NCBI GenBank assembly: GCA_040217175.1
Contig: JAVJNT010000001.1
Span: 496,001 to 560,000, forward strand
Source of the DNA: Phycisphaerales bacterium
GTDB lineage: Bacteria > Planctomycetota > Phycisphaerae > Phycisphaerales > UBA1924
DNA length: 64,000 nucleotides
Direction: 5' to 3'
Shown: positions 9,398 to 18,555 of the stretch, piece by piece
How the letters are laid out: each line of letters opens with the position of its first letter
Numbering within the stretch: the first letter of the stretch is position 1
Translations under genes and position numbers: made by a program
Notes under the pieces: model-generated
Told to the model about the DNA's origin: nothing
The model's input: only the letters and a program-made list of their open reading frames with translations
The model's database searches: none

Positions 9398-12300
9398 TCA
9401 GCCAGCCGTCGACACGGCCCCGCCGCCCTTAAAGATCCGTCGGATCAGCCCATACAGCACCGGGATGAACAGCACGCCGACGGCGGTCGCCAGCACCATG
9501 CCGCCGAAGACGGCCGTGCCGATGGCCTGGCGGCTGTTGGCGCCCGCGCCGCTGGCGATCAGCAGCGGGGCCGTGCCCAACACGAACGACAACGCGGTCA
9601 TGAGGATCGGACGAAGCCGTAGCCTGCTCGCCTCGATCGTCGCGTCGGTCACGGACCTGGCTTCCTTCTTGCCGTCGCCACGCCTGAGTTGCTCGGCGAA
9701 CTCGACGACCAGGATGGCGTTTTTGCACACCAGCGCGACCAGGAGCACGAGGCCGATCTGCGTGTACACGTTGTTGTCCATGCCGCGCAGCACGGTCGCC
9801 AGGAGCGCGCCGAGGATCCCGATCGGGATCGTCGCCATAATCGTGATCGGCAGGATCCAACTCTCGTACTGCGCCGCTAGGAACAAGTACACGAAGACGA
9901 TCGCCAGCGCGAACACGATCGGGGCGAGGTTCCCAGACTCCTTCTGCTGGTAGGCCGTGCCGGTCCATTCGTAGCCGAAGCCCGATGGCAGCGTCGCCGT
10001 CGTGAGAGATTCCATCTCACGCATCGCTTGCCCGGTGCTCACGCCCGTGGCCGGGTCGGCCGTGATGCGAGCCGATGGATACAGGTTGTAGCGGTAGATG
10101 GTTGCGGGCCCCACGGTCTCGCGCAGGGTCGCCACCGACGAGAGCGGCAGCGTCGCGCCATCGCGGTTGCGTACCTTGAGCAAGAGCACGTCGCCGGGGT
10201 CTTGCCGGAACGCCGGCTCGCTCTGCACGCGGACCTGGTAGGTGCGGCCGAAGGCGTTGAAGTCGTTGACGTAGGCCGAGCCCATGTTGCCCGACAGCGT
10301 CGTAAAGATGGTGTCCAGCGAGACACCCAACTCCTGGGCTTTCGTGCGATCGAGGTCGAGGAAGAGCTGGGGCGTGCGGGCGCTGTAGCCGGTAAAGACG
10401 TTCTGCAGCCGGCCCGTCTCGCTGGCCCGCGCGATCACGTCGCCGCTGACGTCCTCCAGCACGTCGAGCCCGAGCCCCGCACGATCCTGGATCTGGATTT
10501 CGAAGCCGCCGGCCGAGCCCAGGCCCTGGATCGAGGGCGGACGGAACGGAAAGATCATTGCCTCGGGAATGGCGCGCAGCCGTGGCGTCAGGTCGGCCAA
10601 GATGCCCTCGATGCGCAGCGTCGCTGTTTCGCGCTCTTCCCATGGGTCAAGGATGACGACGCACGTTCCGCTGTTGGACTCGGCGGCGTTGGTCAGCAGC
10701 GAGAATCCGCCGATGCTGACGACACCCGCGACGCCGGGCGTGTCTTGCAGCTCCGCCTCGACTTTCCTGAGGACGTCGTCGGTTCTCGCGACCTTGGCCG
10801 CCGGCGGCAGGCTCACGTTGACGAAGAAGTACTTCTGGTCTTCGAGTGGGATGAAGCCCGTAGGCGTCGATCGTACGAGGAACACCACCGCCACCACCAT
10901 GCCCGCAAATGCAATGACCGCGAGGAAGGAAAGCCGCAGCGCCTTGGTGACGGTCCACCCGTACATATCCGTGAGCTTGTCCATGCCGGCGTTGAACGCG
11001 CGGAACGCGATGAAGGGCTTTCGCGTCCGCTTGCGGAGCAAGACGCCGCAAAGGGCAGGGCTGAGCGTGAGCGCGTTGACGCTCGAGAGAACCGTGGCGA
11101 CCGAGAGCGTCACGCCGAACTGGCGGTACAGCTCACCCGTGATGCCGGGAAGTACTGCCGTGGGAACGAACACGGCCAACAGCACCAGCGTCGTCGCGAT
11201 GACCGGGCCGGTAATCTCCTGCATCGATCGCTTGGCGGCGGACTTGGAGTCAAGGCCCTCTTCCTCGACCAGGCGTGACGTGTTCTCGACCACCACGATC
11301 GCGTCGTCGACCACGATGCCGATCGCCAGGACGAGGCCGAAGAGCGTCAGCATGTTCATGCTGAAGTCCAGCGCAAGCAGCACGGCGAGCGTGCCGACGA
11401 TCGAGACCGGGATGGCCGCACCGGGGATGAGCGTTGCCCGGAAGTCCTGCAAGAACACGAACACGGTTAAGAACACCAACACCGACGCGATCACGAGAGT
11501 GATGACGACTTCCTTGATCGAGGCGCCGACGAAGTCGGTAAAGTCGTAAAAGACCGGTGACTCAAAGCCCTCTGGAAAGTCTGCCGACAGTTCGTCGAGC
11601 GCCTCGCGAACACCCTTGGAGACTTCCAGGGCGTTCGAGCCCGGAAGCTGGTACAGGCCGATGACCGGTGCCTCCATCCCGTTGAAGCGTCCGAAGCTGT
11701 CGTAGCTCTGGCTGCCCAGTTCGAGCCTCGCGATGTCTCTGAGGCGGATCTCGCGCTGCTCTTCATCGACACGCAGGATGATGTCGCCGAACTCTTCGGC
11801 GGTGCGAAGTCGGCCCTGCGTGGTGATCGTGAGCTGAAAGCCCGAGTCATCGGCGGTTGGACGTTGACCGATCTTGCCGGCGGCCACCTGCACGTTCTGC
11901 TCGCGCATTGCGCCGATGACCTCGGCCGTCGTTAGGTCGCGCGCCGCCAGCTGCTGCGGATCGAGCCACACGCGCATCGCGTAGTCCTGGGCGCCGAAGA
12001 TGGTCACCGAGCCCACGCCTGGCACGCGGGCGAGCCTGTCGACCATGAAGATGCGGGCGTAGTTGCTGAGGTACAGCTGATCGAATCGGCCGTCGGGCGA
12101 ATGCGGCGCGATCACCATCAGCAGGCTGGTCGACTGCTTGCTCGTCGTCACGCCCTGGGCCCGCACCGGCTCGGGCAACCGAGGCTCGGCCGCCGTCACG
12201 CGGTTCTGGACGCGCACCGACGCCATGTCGACGTCGGCGCCAGACCGCAGCGTCACCGTCAGCGTGTACGATCCGTCGTCGGCTGCGATCGAGGACATGT

Positions 12301-12532
12301 AGATCATGTCCTCGACACCGTTGACCTGCTGCTCGATGGGCGCGGCGACCGTCTCGGCCACGGTCTTGGCGTCGGCGCCCGGATACACCGCCGTCACGCG
12401 CACGGTCGGCGGCGCGACCTCGGGATACTGCTCGACGGGCAGCACGAACGTCGACAGTGCGCCCGCCAGCACCATCACGATCGCAACAACGGCGGCAAAG
12501 ATCGGTCGGTCGATGAAGAACTTCGAGATCAC
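9398..12532 (-). CDS. RND efflux transporter, AcrB-type inner-membrane permease
   Basis: A 1,044-residue hydrophobe/amphiphile-efflux RND pump, the standard family length. It starts with MISKFFIDRPIFAAVVAIVM (TM1), has the FNGMEAPVIGLYQLPGSNAL docking/porter region, and in TM4 a GLVLAIGIVVDDAIVVVEN motif with the paired Asp residues of the proton relay. The second half repeats the fold (SWILPITIMATIPIGILGAL). It is proton-driven and exports amphiphilic drugs or metabolites through a tripartite complex. It starts with GTG at 12532, overlapping the TGA of the adaptor gene (GTGA), so the two are translationally coupled. No outer-membrane factor gene follows in this operon. Confidence 0.97.
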   Translation of the reverse strand: MISKFFIDRPIFAAVVAIVMVLAGALSTFVLPVEQYPEVAPPTVRVTAVYPGADAKTVAETVAAPIEQQVNGVEDMIYMSSIAADDGSYTLTVTLRSGADVDMASVRVQNRVTAAEPRLPEPVRAQGVTTSKQSTSLLMVIAPHSPDGRFDQLYLSNYARIFMVDRLARVPGVGSVTIFGAQDYAMRVWLDPQQLAARDLTTAEVIGAMREQNVQVAAGKIGQRPTADDSGFQLTITTQGRLRTAEEFGDIILRVDEEQREIRLRDIARLELGSQSYDSFGRFNGMEAPVIGLYQLPGSNALEVSKGVREALDELSADFPEGFESPVFYDFTDFVGASIKEVVITLVIASVLVFLTVFVFLQDFRATLIPGAAIPVSIVGTLAVLLALDFSMNMLTLFGLVLAIGIVVDDAIVVVENTSRLVEEEGLDSKSAAKRSMQEITGPVIATTLVLLAVFVPTAVLPGITGELYRQFGVTLSVATVLSSVNALTLSPALCGVLLRKRTRKPFIAFRAFNAGMDKLTDMYGWTVTKALRLSFLAVIAFAGMVVAVVFLVRSTPTGFIPLEDQKYFFVNVSLPPAAKVARTDDVLRKVEAELQDTPGVAGVVSIGGFSLLTNAAESNSGTCVVILDPWEERETATLRIEGILADLTPRLRAIPEAMIFPFRPPSIQGLGSAGGFEIQIQDRAGLGLDVLEDVSGDVIARASETGRLQNVFTGYSARTPQLFLDLDRTKAQELGVSLDTIFTTLSGNMGSAYVNDFNAFGRTYQVRVQSEPAFRQDPGDVLLLKVRNRDGATLPLSSVATLRETVGPATIYRYNLYPSARITADPATGVSTGQAMREMESLTTATLPSGFGYEWTGTAYQQKESGNLAPIVFALAIVFVYLFLAAQYESWILPITIMATIPIGILGALLATVLRGMDNNVYTQIGLVLLVALVCKNAILVVEFAEQLRRGDGKKEARSVTDATIEASRLRLRPILMTALSFVLGTAPLLIASGAGANSRQAIGTAVFGGMVLATAVGVLFIPVLYGLIRRIFKGGGAVSTAG

Positions 12533-13797
12533 GACCCGGGCTCCGGATCGCCAGCAGCAGCTTCGTCCGCAGCATCCGAACCACTCCCAGAAGCCGCATC
12601 GGTCCCATCCTGAGACTGACCAAACGGCTTGGGCGACACCGGCGCACCCGGGCGCGCCTTCTGCAAGCCACGAACGATGTACGTCTCGCCGGGCTGCAAT
12701 CCCTCGAGTACGACGATCGTGCCGTCGTCCTGTCGCTCGCCGAGCGATACCGGTCGGCGCTCGACCACGTTGCTTTCACCGACGATCAGAAGGTACTTGC
12801 CTTCCAGGCCCGTGCCCACCGCTTCCTCGACGACGCAGAGTGCATCCTCGCGTTCCTGCCATGGCACGCGGATCCGCGCGAACAAGCCCGGGTAGAGCTT
12901 GCCGGTCGGGTTCTCGAGCTCGGCACGCACGAGCAACGTGCCAGTCGATCCGTCCAGCTGGTTGTCCACGAAATCGACCTGGCCCTCGTGCGGGTAATCT
13001 TCCTCGTCGGCAAGCGCCAGCTCGATGGGCGGGTAACTCGGCCCAGCCTCGCCACGATCGCCCTGATCCAGATACTGCAGCGCAATCGCCTCGCTGACGT
13101 CGAAGCTCACGTGGATCGGATCCATGGTGACGACGGTGGCCAGCAGCGTGGCTTCACCCCCGCCAGCGAGCTGCGCCCCCACCAGGTTGCCGCGATCAAC
13201 AAAGTGACGATCGATGCGTCCGGTGATGGGCGAGGTCACGTCGGTGTACGAGAGGTCCAACTCGGCTGACTTCAGCGCTTCGTTGGCTGCGTACACGTCG
13301 GCCTCGGCCTGACGCAGCTTGGCCCGCTCCTCGAACAATTCCAACTCATTGGCTGCGCCGCTCTCAAAGGCATTCTCGAGCCGCTGGAAGCGTACATCGG
13401 CCAGCTCGCGGGCCGCCTCTGCCCGCTCGAGCGACGCCTTGGCCTGGCCGACGGCGAGTTCATAGGGAGCCTTTTCGATGGTGAACAGCACGTCGCCGGC
13501 TTCGACGTTGCTGCTTTCCTGAAAGTGGATGGTCTCGAGTACCCCGCCAACGCGAGCACGGATCTGCACGAAATCCACCGGCTCGAGCGTCCCGGTATAG
13601 AAGAAGTACTCCGTGATCGTGCGCTGCGTTGGTGACGCTACCTCGACCACGGGTGGGGGCGGTTGCTGGGACGCTTCGGAGCGATCGCAGCCGAAGTTCA
13701 AAGAGACGACCAGAGACGCGGTCGCGGCGGCTGCGCTGGCCACCAGTGCTCGGGTCGCACCAGACGTGCGTACCCGACGAGTGATTGGTCTTGCCAC
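12529..13797 (-). CDS. RND efflux periplasmic adaptor (membrane fusion) lipoprotein
   Basis: A 422-residue AcrA/MexA-type adaptor, first gene of the RND operon, with a GTG start at 13797 preceded by AAGGGGA. A hydrophobic segment ends in a lipobox-like FGC near residue 36, so it is probably lipid-anchored. Order of domains: beta-barrel/lipoyl half (TITEYFFYTGTLEPVDF, GDVLFTIEKAPYEL), alpha-helical hairpin rich in Ala/Glu/Arg (ERAEAARELADVRFQRLENA), second lipoyl half (TSPITGRIDRHFVDRGNLVG), beta-barrel and membrane-proximal domain. It bridges the pump at 9398-12532 to an outer-membrane channel that is not encoded in the operon. The C-terminal tail is Gly/Ala/Asp-rich and disordered. Confidence 0.95.
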   Translation of the reverse strand: MARPITRRVRTSGATRALVASAAAATASLVVSLNFGCDRSEASQQPPPPVVEVASPTQRTITEYFFYTGTLEPVDFVQIRARVGGVLETIHFQESSNVEAGDVLFTIEKAPYELAVGQAKASLERAEAARELADVRFQRLENAFESGAANELELFEERAKLRQAEADVYAANEALKSAELDLSYTDVTSPITGRIDRHFVDRGNLVGAQLAGGGEATLLATVVTMDPIHVSFDVSEAIALQYLDQGDRGEAGPSYPPIELALADEEDYPHEGQVDFVDNQLDGSTGTLLVRAELENPTGKLYPGLFARIRVPWQEREDALCVVEEAVGTGLEGKYLLIVGESNVVERRPVSLGERQDDGTIVVLEGLQPGETYIVRGLQKARPGAPVSPKPFGQSQDGTDAASGSGSDAADEAAAGDPEPGS

Positions 13798-13871
13798 GGG
13801 TGTCCCCTTGCCAGAGCGCGATCAATATGGATCGTGGCCGATGCTAGCCGCTCGTCCGTTTCGGCAAGCAA

Positions 13872-13896
13872 TGGAAAAACCCGCTCGTGAGCGGGT
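13872..13896 (-). terminator. Intrinsic terminator downstream of heme oxygenase
   Basis: AACCCGCT/AGCGGGTT forms an 8-bp stem with a CGTG-type loop at 13877-13896. Read on the minus strand, the 3' arm runs into a T5 tract (GGGTTTTT). It lies 24 bases after the heme oxygenase stop and before the RND operon start, so it insulates the two units. Confidence 0.8.
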
Positions 13897-13919
13897 TCGG
13901 AAAGGATCTGGGGATCGGG

Positions 13920-14600
13920 TCAGGCCCCGGCTGGCCTCGCGTGCCCGGCCAGTACTTCGAGCAACTCTCGATTGATGTCTCGCACGCCTTCGAAGGTGCG
14001 GCGTGCGGCGGCGATCACGCGCTGACGGCAGTCGCCACTCAAATCGAGGGTGTCCAGACGGCTCTTGAAGCGGGCCCAGGTCTCGCGTTGGGCGGGGCCA
14101 TAGCTATTTAGGTAGCGCAGTCCATCCCCCTCGAGGCCCAGAGCGGGACCGATCTTCTTGGCGATGAATCCGTTGCCGTTCGTCGAGCCCTCGAGGACGT
14201 ACTGGACGCCGATGAGCGCCGTCGGGTGCTCGCGGGCGGTGTCCTCGATCCAGCCCATGAAGCTATGCGTTGCAGGCACGGGCTCGACGTCCGCCGGGTC
14301 GACCGAGAGGAACGCCAGGTCGGCCTCGAGCTTGCCGGTGTGATGCAGGTCTTCGCTGTTGAGCGCCTTGACCTGCTCGCACGGCGCGCCGTCGAGGCAG
14401 CCCTCGAGCGTTCGATGCACGAGGTAGAGCTGGCCCAGGTGGGCGGCGTACTCGTGCTTGCCGAGCTCGCCCTTAACCAGCCGCTTCTGGAGGTCGCCGC
14501 TCTCGGCCTGCTGGTGCAGGTCCCAGGTGCTGTCCTTCAGCGTGGCGGCGAACCCAGTGGCGGCCTCGGCGTTGCCCGTGTGCGTGGTTGGGTGTTGCAT
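13920..14600 (-). CDS. Biliverdin-producing heme oxygenase
   Basis: A 226-residue protein of the HO-1-like fold, typical length for bacterial enzymes. LKDSTWDLHQQAES near residue 25 contains the proximal heme-ligand His of the family. GVQYVLEGSTNGNGFIAKKI near residue 135 matches the distal helix motif (YVLEGSxxGG), whose flexible glycines lie over the heme. It oxidises heme to biliverdin, CO and iron, either for iron scavenging or for bilin supply to a phytochrome. No phytochrome, reductase or heme-uptake gene is next to it. It is a single-gene unit with its own terminator. Confidence 0.9.
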   Translation of the reverse strand: MQHPTTHTGNAEAATGFAATLKDSTWDLHQQAESGDLQKRLVKGELGKHEYAAHLGQLYLVHRTLEGCLDGAPCEQVKALNSEDLHHTGKLEADLAFLSVDPADVEPVPATHSFMGWIEDTAREHPTALIGVQYVLEGSTNGNGFIAKKIGPALGLEGDGLRYLNSYGPAQRETWARFKSRLDTLDLSGDCRQRVIAAARRTFEGVRDINRELLEVLAGHARPAGA

Positions 14601-14636
14601 GCGTGACTGGCTCCTATGGAGGCGGATCGTAGGGGC

Positions 14637-15659
14637 TCAGCCCGCGTCGAAGGCGTTCTGGAAGGCCAGGAAGTCGAAGATGTCCAGCGTGCAGTCGCCG
14701 TCGAAGTCGGCCAGGGGGTCGCCCGCGTCGAAGGCGTTCTGGAAGGCCAGGAAGTCGAAGATGTCGAGGGCGCCGTCGCCGGTCAGGTCGGCGTCGTCGA
14801 TCGCGATCACGGTCAGCTCGAGCCGCGGCGAGTAGCCCAGGATGGGGCTGATGGCGTTCTCCTTCGTAAAGAACGAGGGATACTCGGTCGAGCCCAGCTC
14901 GGCGCTGTGCATGCTCGTTACCGTCAGGTTGACCTTGCCCGCGTCCAGCGATGCATCGAAGAACGCCGCGGCTCCGGGCGCACACGTGTCGATGTCGAAC
15001 GTAAAGACGGTCTCGGCGGGCACGAGCTCGCCCACGGCTACGTCGTTGGTCTTGCCGATGGCCAGCGGCGTGCTCTCGATCCGCTCGCGCACCTGGCGCG
15101 AGAGGTCGACCACGTCATCGACGCCCGCGTAGAACGCAGCGAACGCGTTGCGGGCGCCCTCGGCCGGCGGCACCGTGGGGAAGCCGCCGAACTCGCTGGT
15201 CTCCTGCCAGCTTTCGATCGTGAATCCGTTGCGATAGCCCGTGGCGTACAGCTCGATGGGCCGTCCTGGCGTCGCGTCGTCGACGTAGTCGGGGTCATCG
15301 ATCGGGAAGAAGCTGGCCAGTGGGTCCGCCGAATCGTCGTAGACGAACTGCAGGTCGTTGTCGATCACCAGCGTCACGCGCGCCGACACGACGCGGAACG
15401 CGCCCGCGCCGAGGCCCGTGGGGATCTCGCCCGCGGTGTCGAATCCGATGACGAACTGCGCGTCGCGATCATCGAAGCCCTCGATGCCCGTGGCCCCGAA
15501 GATGCTGGCGTTTGTCCGCGTGCCCGGCGTGGCGCTGAACGGGTAGTTCCAGCGGTCGCGGGCCGGCTCGTCGAAGGACAGCGAGGTCGGGCCGCTCTGG
15601 GCCAGCGTGGAGCCGGCGAGTGCGAGCAGGGCGGCGGGGGCGATGGCAGCACGTGGCAT
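14637..15659 (-). CDS. Secreted protein with GC-type dockerin-like tail lacking the terminal Cys
   Basis: A 340-residue secreted protein, signal peptide MPRAAIAPAALLALAGSTLAQ. The ~260-residue middle is beta-rich with no recognised family (RVTLVIDNDLQFVYDDSADP looks like an exported beta-sandwich). The C-terminus has the two-loop domain (LTGDGALDIFDF and DFDGDCTLDIFDF), but unlike the nine other copies it stops at FDAG. The next codon is TGA where the others have TGC for the final Cys. It is divergent from the pseudopilin at 15797. Function unknown; the tail implies the same destination as the other dockerin-type proteins unless the missing Cys matters. Confidence 0.8.
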   Translation of the reverse strand: MPRAAIAPAALLALAGSTLAQSGPTSLSFDEPARDRWNYPFSATPGTRTNASIFGATGIEGFDDRDAQFVIGFDTAGEIPTGLGAGAFRVVSARVTLVIDNDLQFVYDDSADPLASFFPIDDPDYVDDATPGRPIELYATGYRNGFTIESWQETSEFGGFPTVPPAEGARNAFAAFYAGVDDVVDLSRQVRERIESTPLAIGKTNDVAVGELVPAETVFTFDIDTCAPGAAAFFDASLDAGKVNLTVTSMHSAELGSTEYPSFFTKENAISPILGYSPRLELTVIAIDDADLTGDGALDIFDFLAFQNAFDAGDPLADFDGDCTLDIFDFLAFQNAFDAG

Positions 15660-15796
15660 GGGCGGGCCTCCTGGATAGCCGGACTTGAGATTCAGCCCGG
15701 AATGTTGTTGCGATTGAGTCTCAGTTGCGTAGTATTGGGCTTGCCTCGCTGTCGGTCAAGAATAATTCTGGTTTGACAGGAATCATCCTCAGAGCT

Positions 15797-16651
15797 ATGG
15801 CACATGTCCGCCGTCACAACGTCGCCTTCACGCTGATCGAGTTGCTCGTGGTCATCGCCATCATCGCGGTCCTGATCGGCATCCTGCTGCCGAGCCTCGG
15901 CGCCGCCCGCGGTCTGGCCAAGTCGACCCGCGAGCTGGCGGCGGCCCAGCAGACCATGATCGCCTTCCAGCTCTACGCCCAGGACAACGACGGCCGACTG
16001 CTGCCCGGCATGCCCGAGGTCGGCGACGTGCGAGGCCGCGACGCGCCGCTGGACGACCGCGGCGAGCCCATCACCGATCCACGCATCGCCCAGCGCTACC
16101 CCTGGCGGCTGGCTCCCTACCTCGACTACGACTTCCGCGGTCTCTACGACGATGCGGCCCTAGCGACCCTTCGAGGACGTCGAGCCGACTTCCAGTACGT
16201 CGTGAGCCTCTACCCGAGCCTGGGCATGAACGTGGCCTACGTCGGCGGCAGCGTCAATCACCTTGGCGACCGAACGAGCCAGCGCGTCTTCGGCAAGGTG
16301 TTCCTCGAGCGAGACGATCAGGCGACGAGGCCGACCGAGGTCATCGCCTTCGCCTCGGCCCGGTTCCGGGGCCCGGGCACGATCGAGGAGCTGCCCGACC
16401 CCGAAGGCTTCTTCCGCGTCGAGGCCCCGACGTTCGGCGCCGGCTGGCAAGAGAGCTACGACGACCGCGCCACCAATCCCGGCCTGAACAGCGGCTTCGT
16501 CAGCCTGCGGCATCCCGGTGGCAGCGGCGGGAAGGCCGTGGCGGCGATGCTCGACGGCCACGCCGAGGTGCTGGGCTGGCAGGAGCTCCGCGACATGCGG
16601 CGGTGGGCCGATCAGGCGACGAGTGCGGATTGGCAGCCCGAGCCGCGGTAG
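15797..16651 (+). CDS. Prepilin-type N-terminal cleavage/methylation protein (type II pseudopilin-like)
   Basis: A 284-residue protein from the ATG at 15797. The N-terminus MAHVRRHNVAFTLIELLVVI is a type IV prepilin leader: the peptidase cuts before Phe in the AFTLIE motif, with Glu at +5 and a long hydrophobic helix after it. The body is the planctomycete pseudopilin type, ending in HPGGSGGKAVAAMLDGHAEV, which resembles the H-x9-DG processing-associated motif but has 13 residues between His and Asp-Gly. It probably assembles into, or is secreted by, a type II secretion/type IV pilus machine. It is divergent from the dockerin-type gene at 14637 and followed by another at 16780. Confidence 0.88.
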   Translation: MAHVRRHNVAFTLIELLVVIAIIAVLIGILLPSLGAARGLAKSTRELAAAQQTMIAFQLYAQDNDGRLLPGMPEVGDVRGRDAPLDDRGEPITDPRIAQRYPWRLAPYLDYDFRGLYDDAALATLRGRRADFQYVVSLYPSLGMNVAYVGGSVNHLGDRTSQRVFGKVFLERDDQATRPTEVIAFASARFRGPGTIEELPDPEGFFRVEAPTFGAGWQESYDDRATNPGLNSGFVSLRHPGGSGGKAVAAMLDGHAEVLGWQELRDMRRWADQATSADWQPEPR

Positions 16652-16779
16652 GCACACGTGCTTTCGACCCGCTGTTTCGAAATAGCTTGCTTACATTCAG
16701 GCACTTTCCGTTACCATGATGAGCACGGCCGATTCACCCTGCCTAAACGTGGCAGGCGGCTACATTGGGAGGTGCGGCG

Positions 16780-18516
16780 ATGAGGGCGATGCACGGTCGG
16801 GTCGGACTGGCCGCTCGGTCCTTGCTTGCGATCACGTGTGGTTGCGGGGCATCAGTTGCTCTGGCGCAGACACCCGTCGGCGGCCCGATTCTCGACGATG
16901 TGACGTGGACCGCCGCTGGCAGTCCGTACCAGGTCGTCAGCAACATCATCGTGGGCGACGACGCCACGCTGACGATCGAACCGGGCGTCACCGTGGAGTT
17001 CGACGACGACTTGGGTATAGAAATTGGGTCGGCCTCGTTTGGTACCGGCACGCTTATCGCCCGCGGCGCCGTCAGCGACCCGATCGTCTTCAGATCGAGC
17101 GCGCCCGATCCCGCGCCTGGTCAGTGGCGGGGCGTCTTGTTGACGCAGTTCGCCGTTGATGGGCAGATCGACCCGGATACAGGGGCCTATCTCAGCGGGT
17201 CGATCGTGGAGCAGGCGGAGTTCACCTTCGCCAACAACGCGCTCCGATTCGAGAGGGGTGTGGCCGTCGTGCGGGACACCGAGATGCGCGATTGCAGGTT
17301 CGCTATCGGCGCCACTCTCGATGTGGAGCAGCAACTCCACATCACCGATGTCCAATCGCGTGACGGCCTCCAGGGCATTCAGATCAATCGTGGACGAGGG
17401 CACGTCCTGACCAGGGTGAACATTTCCGGTGGCAGTATCATGCTGTTTATCTCAGATGCGCCGGACGTGACCATTCGTGGCGGGCTACTGGAAGGCGCGA
17501 CATCCGTAGGGCTAAGTACGAATCGCACAGATCGCCTCAAGGTCGAGGCGGTTCAATTCGATGGCAATCCTGCCAGGGGCATGAACATAATCGACAGCGA
17601 GGATGTTGAGATCCGCGAGTGTCTATTCATCGACAATGGAGATAGCGGTGCGGTCATGTCCGATGTCCCGCGGCTGCAAATCATCGATTGCGAGTTCCGT
17701 GGCAATGTGTCTCCTGGAACTGGTTTTCCTGCCGCCGCTGGCCTTTCGATCTTCAGGGGCGAAGACGCGATCATTGAGGGATGCGTGTTTGAAGCGAATG
17801 ACACGCAGCAGCAACTACTTCCCCGAGGCGGTACGCTCATGCTGCGGCTCAGCGCGCGAGTCACAGTGACGGACGTGGACTTCATCCGCAACGAATCCCG
17901 GGTTGATGGCGGGGCCGCATTCATCGAAGAATCCCCCGGTGCTGTGTTCTCGAATGTACGCTTCACGGGCAACCTCTCGGCAGAGCGCGGTGGGGCGGTC
18001 TACGTTCTCGAGAGCCCGGACGTGGCGTTCGAGGCCAGCACCTTCGAGAGCAACACGGCCAGCGACGGGGGTGGTGTGTTCGTCGATGCCGGTTCGACGG
18101 GCATCAGCTTCGCAGGCGATCCGGATGCCCGCCGGTTCAACGTGTTCGCCGACAACGTGGCCGATCGTGGCCAGGACATCTTCAATGGACTTCCGTTCGA
18201 CGTCCTCGTTTCTGGAGACGTCGATGCCAGCAACGTTTGCTGGGGTACGCTGGTGCAGTTCGAGGTGCAGCAGCGCATCTGGGATGGCTTCGACGATCCG
18301 CTCCTGGGGTTTATCGTCGCAAACCCGCTGGCCGACTGCACGGCATGCCGTGCCGATATCGATGGCGATGGCGAGCTCACGATCTTCGACTTCCTTGGCT
18401 TCCAGAACGCCTTCGATGCCGGCGACATCTCGGTAGCCGACTTCGATGGCGATGGGGCGCTCACGATCTTCGACTTCCTCGCCTTCCAGAACGAGTTCGA
18501 CGCGGGGTGTGGGTAG
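16780..18516 (+). CDS. Secreted right-handed beta-helix protein with GC-type dockerin-like C-terminus
   Basis: A 578-residue protein. The ATG at 16780 is chosen because GGGAGG precedes it at 16767. The signal peptide ends VALAQ. Residues ~60-500 are repeated short strands of parallel-beta-helix type (VTIRGGLLEGATSVGLS, VEIRECLFIDNGDSGAV, AVFSNVRFTGNLSAERGGAVY), as in pectate-lyase-like or adhesin passenger domains. No catalytic residues can be identified, so it may be a surface adhesin or a polysaccharide-binding/degrading protein. The tail has two EF-hand-like loops (DIDGDGELTIFDF, DFDGDGALTIFDF) and ends GCG. Codon use in the helix region is a little less GC-rich than in its neighbours. Confidence 0.87.
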   Translation: MRAMHGRVGLAARSLLAITCGCGASVALAQTPVGGPILDDVTWTAAGSPYQVVSNIIVGDDATLTIEPGVTVEFDDDLGIEIGSASFGTGTLIARGAVSDPIVFRSSAPDPAPGQWRGVLLTQFAVDGQIDPDTGAYLSGSIVEQAEFTFANNALRFERGVAVVRDTEMRDCRFAIGATLDVEQQLHITDVQSRDGLQGIQINRGRGHVLTRVNISGGSIMLFISDAPDVTIRGGLLEGATSVGLSTNRTDRLKVEAVQFDGNPARGMNIIDSEDVEIRECLFIDNGDSGAVMSDVPRLQIIDCEFRGNVSPGTGFPAAAGLSIFRGEDAIIEGCVFEANDTQQQLLPRGGTLMLRLSARVTVTDVDFIRNESRVDGGAAFIEESPGAVFSNVRFTGNLSAERGGAVYVLESPDVAFEASTFESNTASDGGGVFVDAGSTGISFAGDPDARRFNVFADNVADRGQDIFNGLPFDVLVSGDVDASNVCWGTLVQFEVQQRIWDGFDDPLLGFIVANPLADCTACRADIDGDGELTIFDFLGFQNAFDAGDISVADFDGDGALTIFDFLAFQNEFDAGCG

Positions 18517-18555
18517 CCAGGCGGGCCCGGGCCATCGACCATACCATCACGGCCC

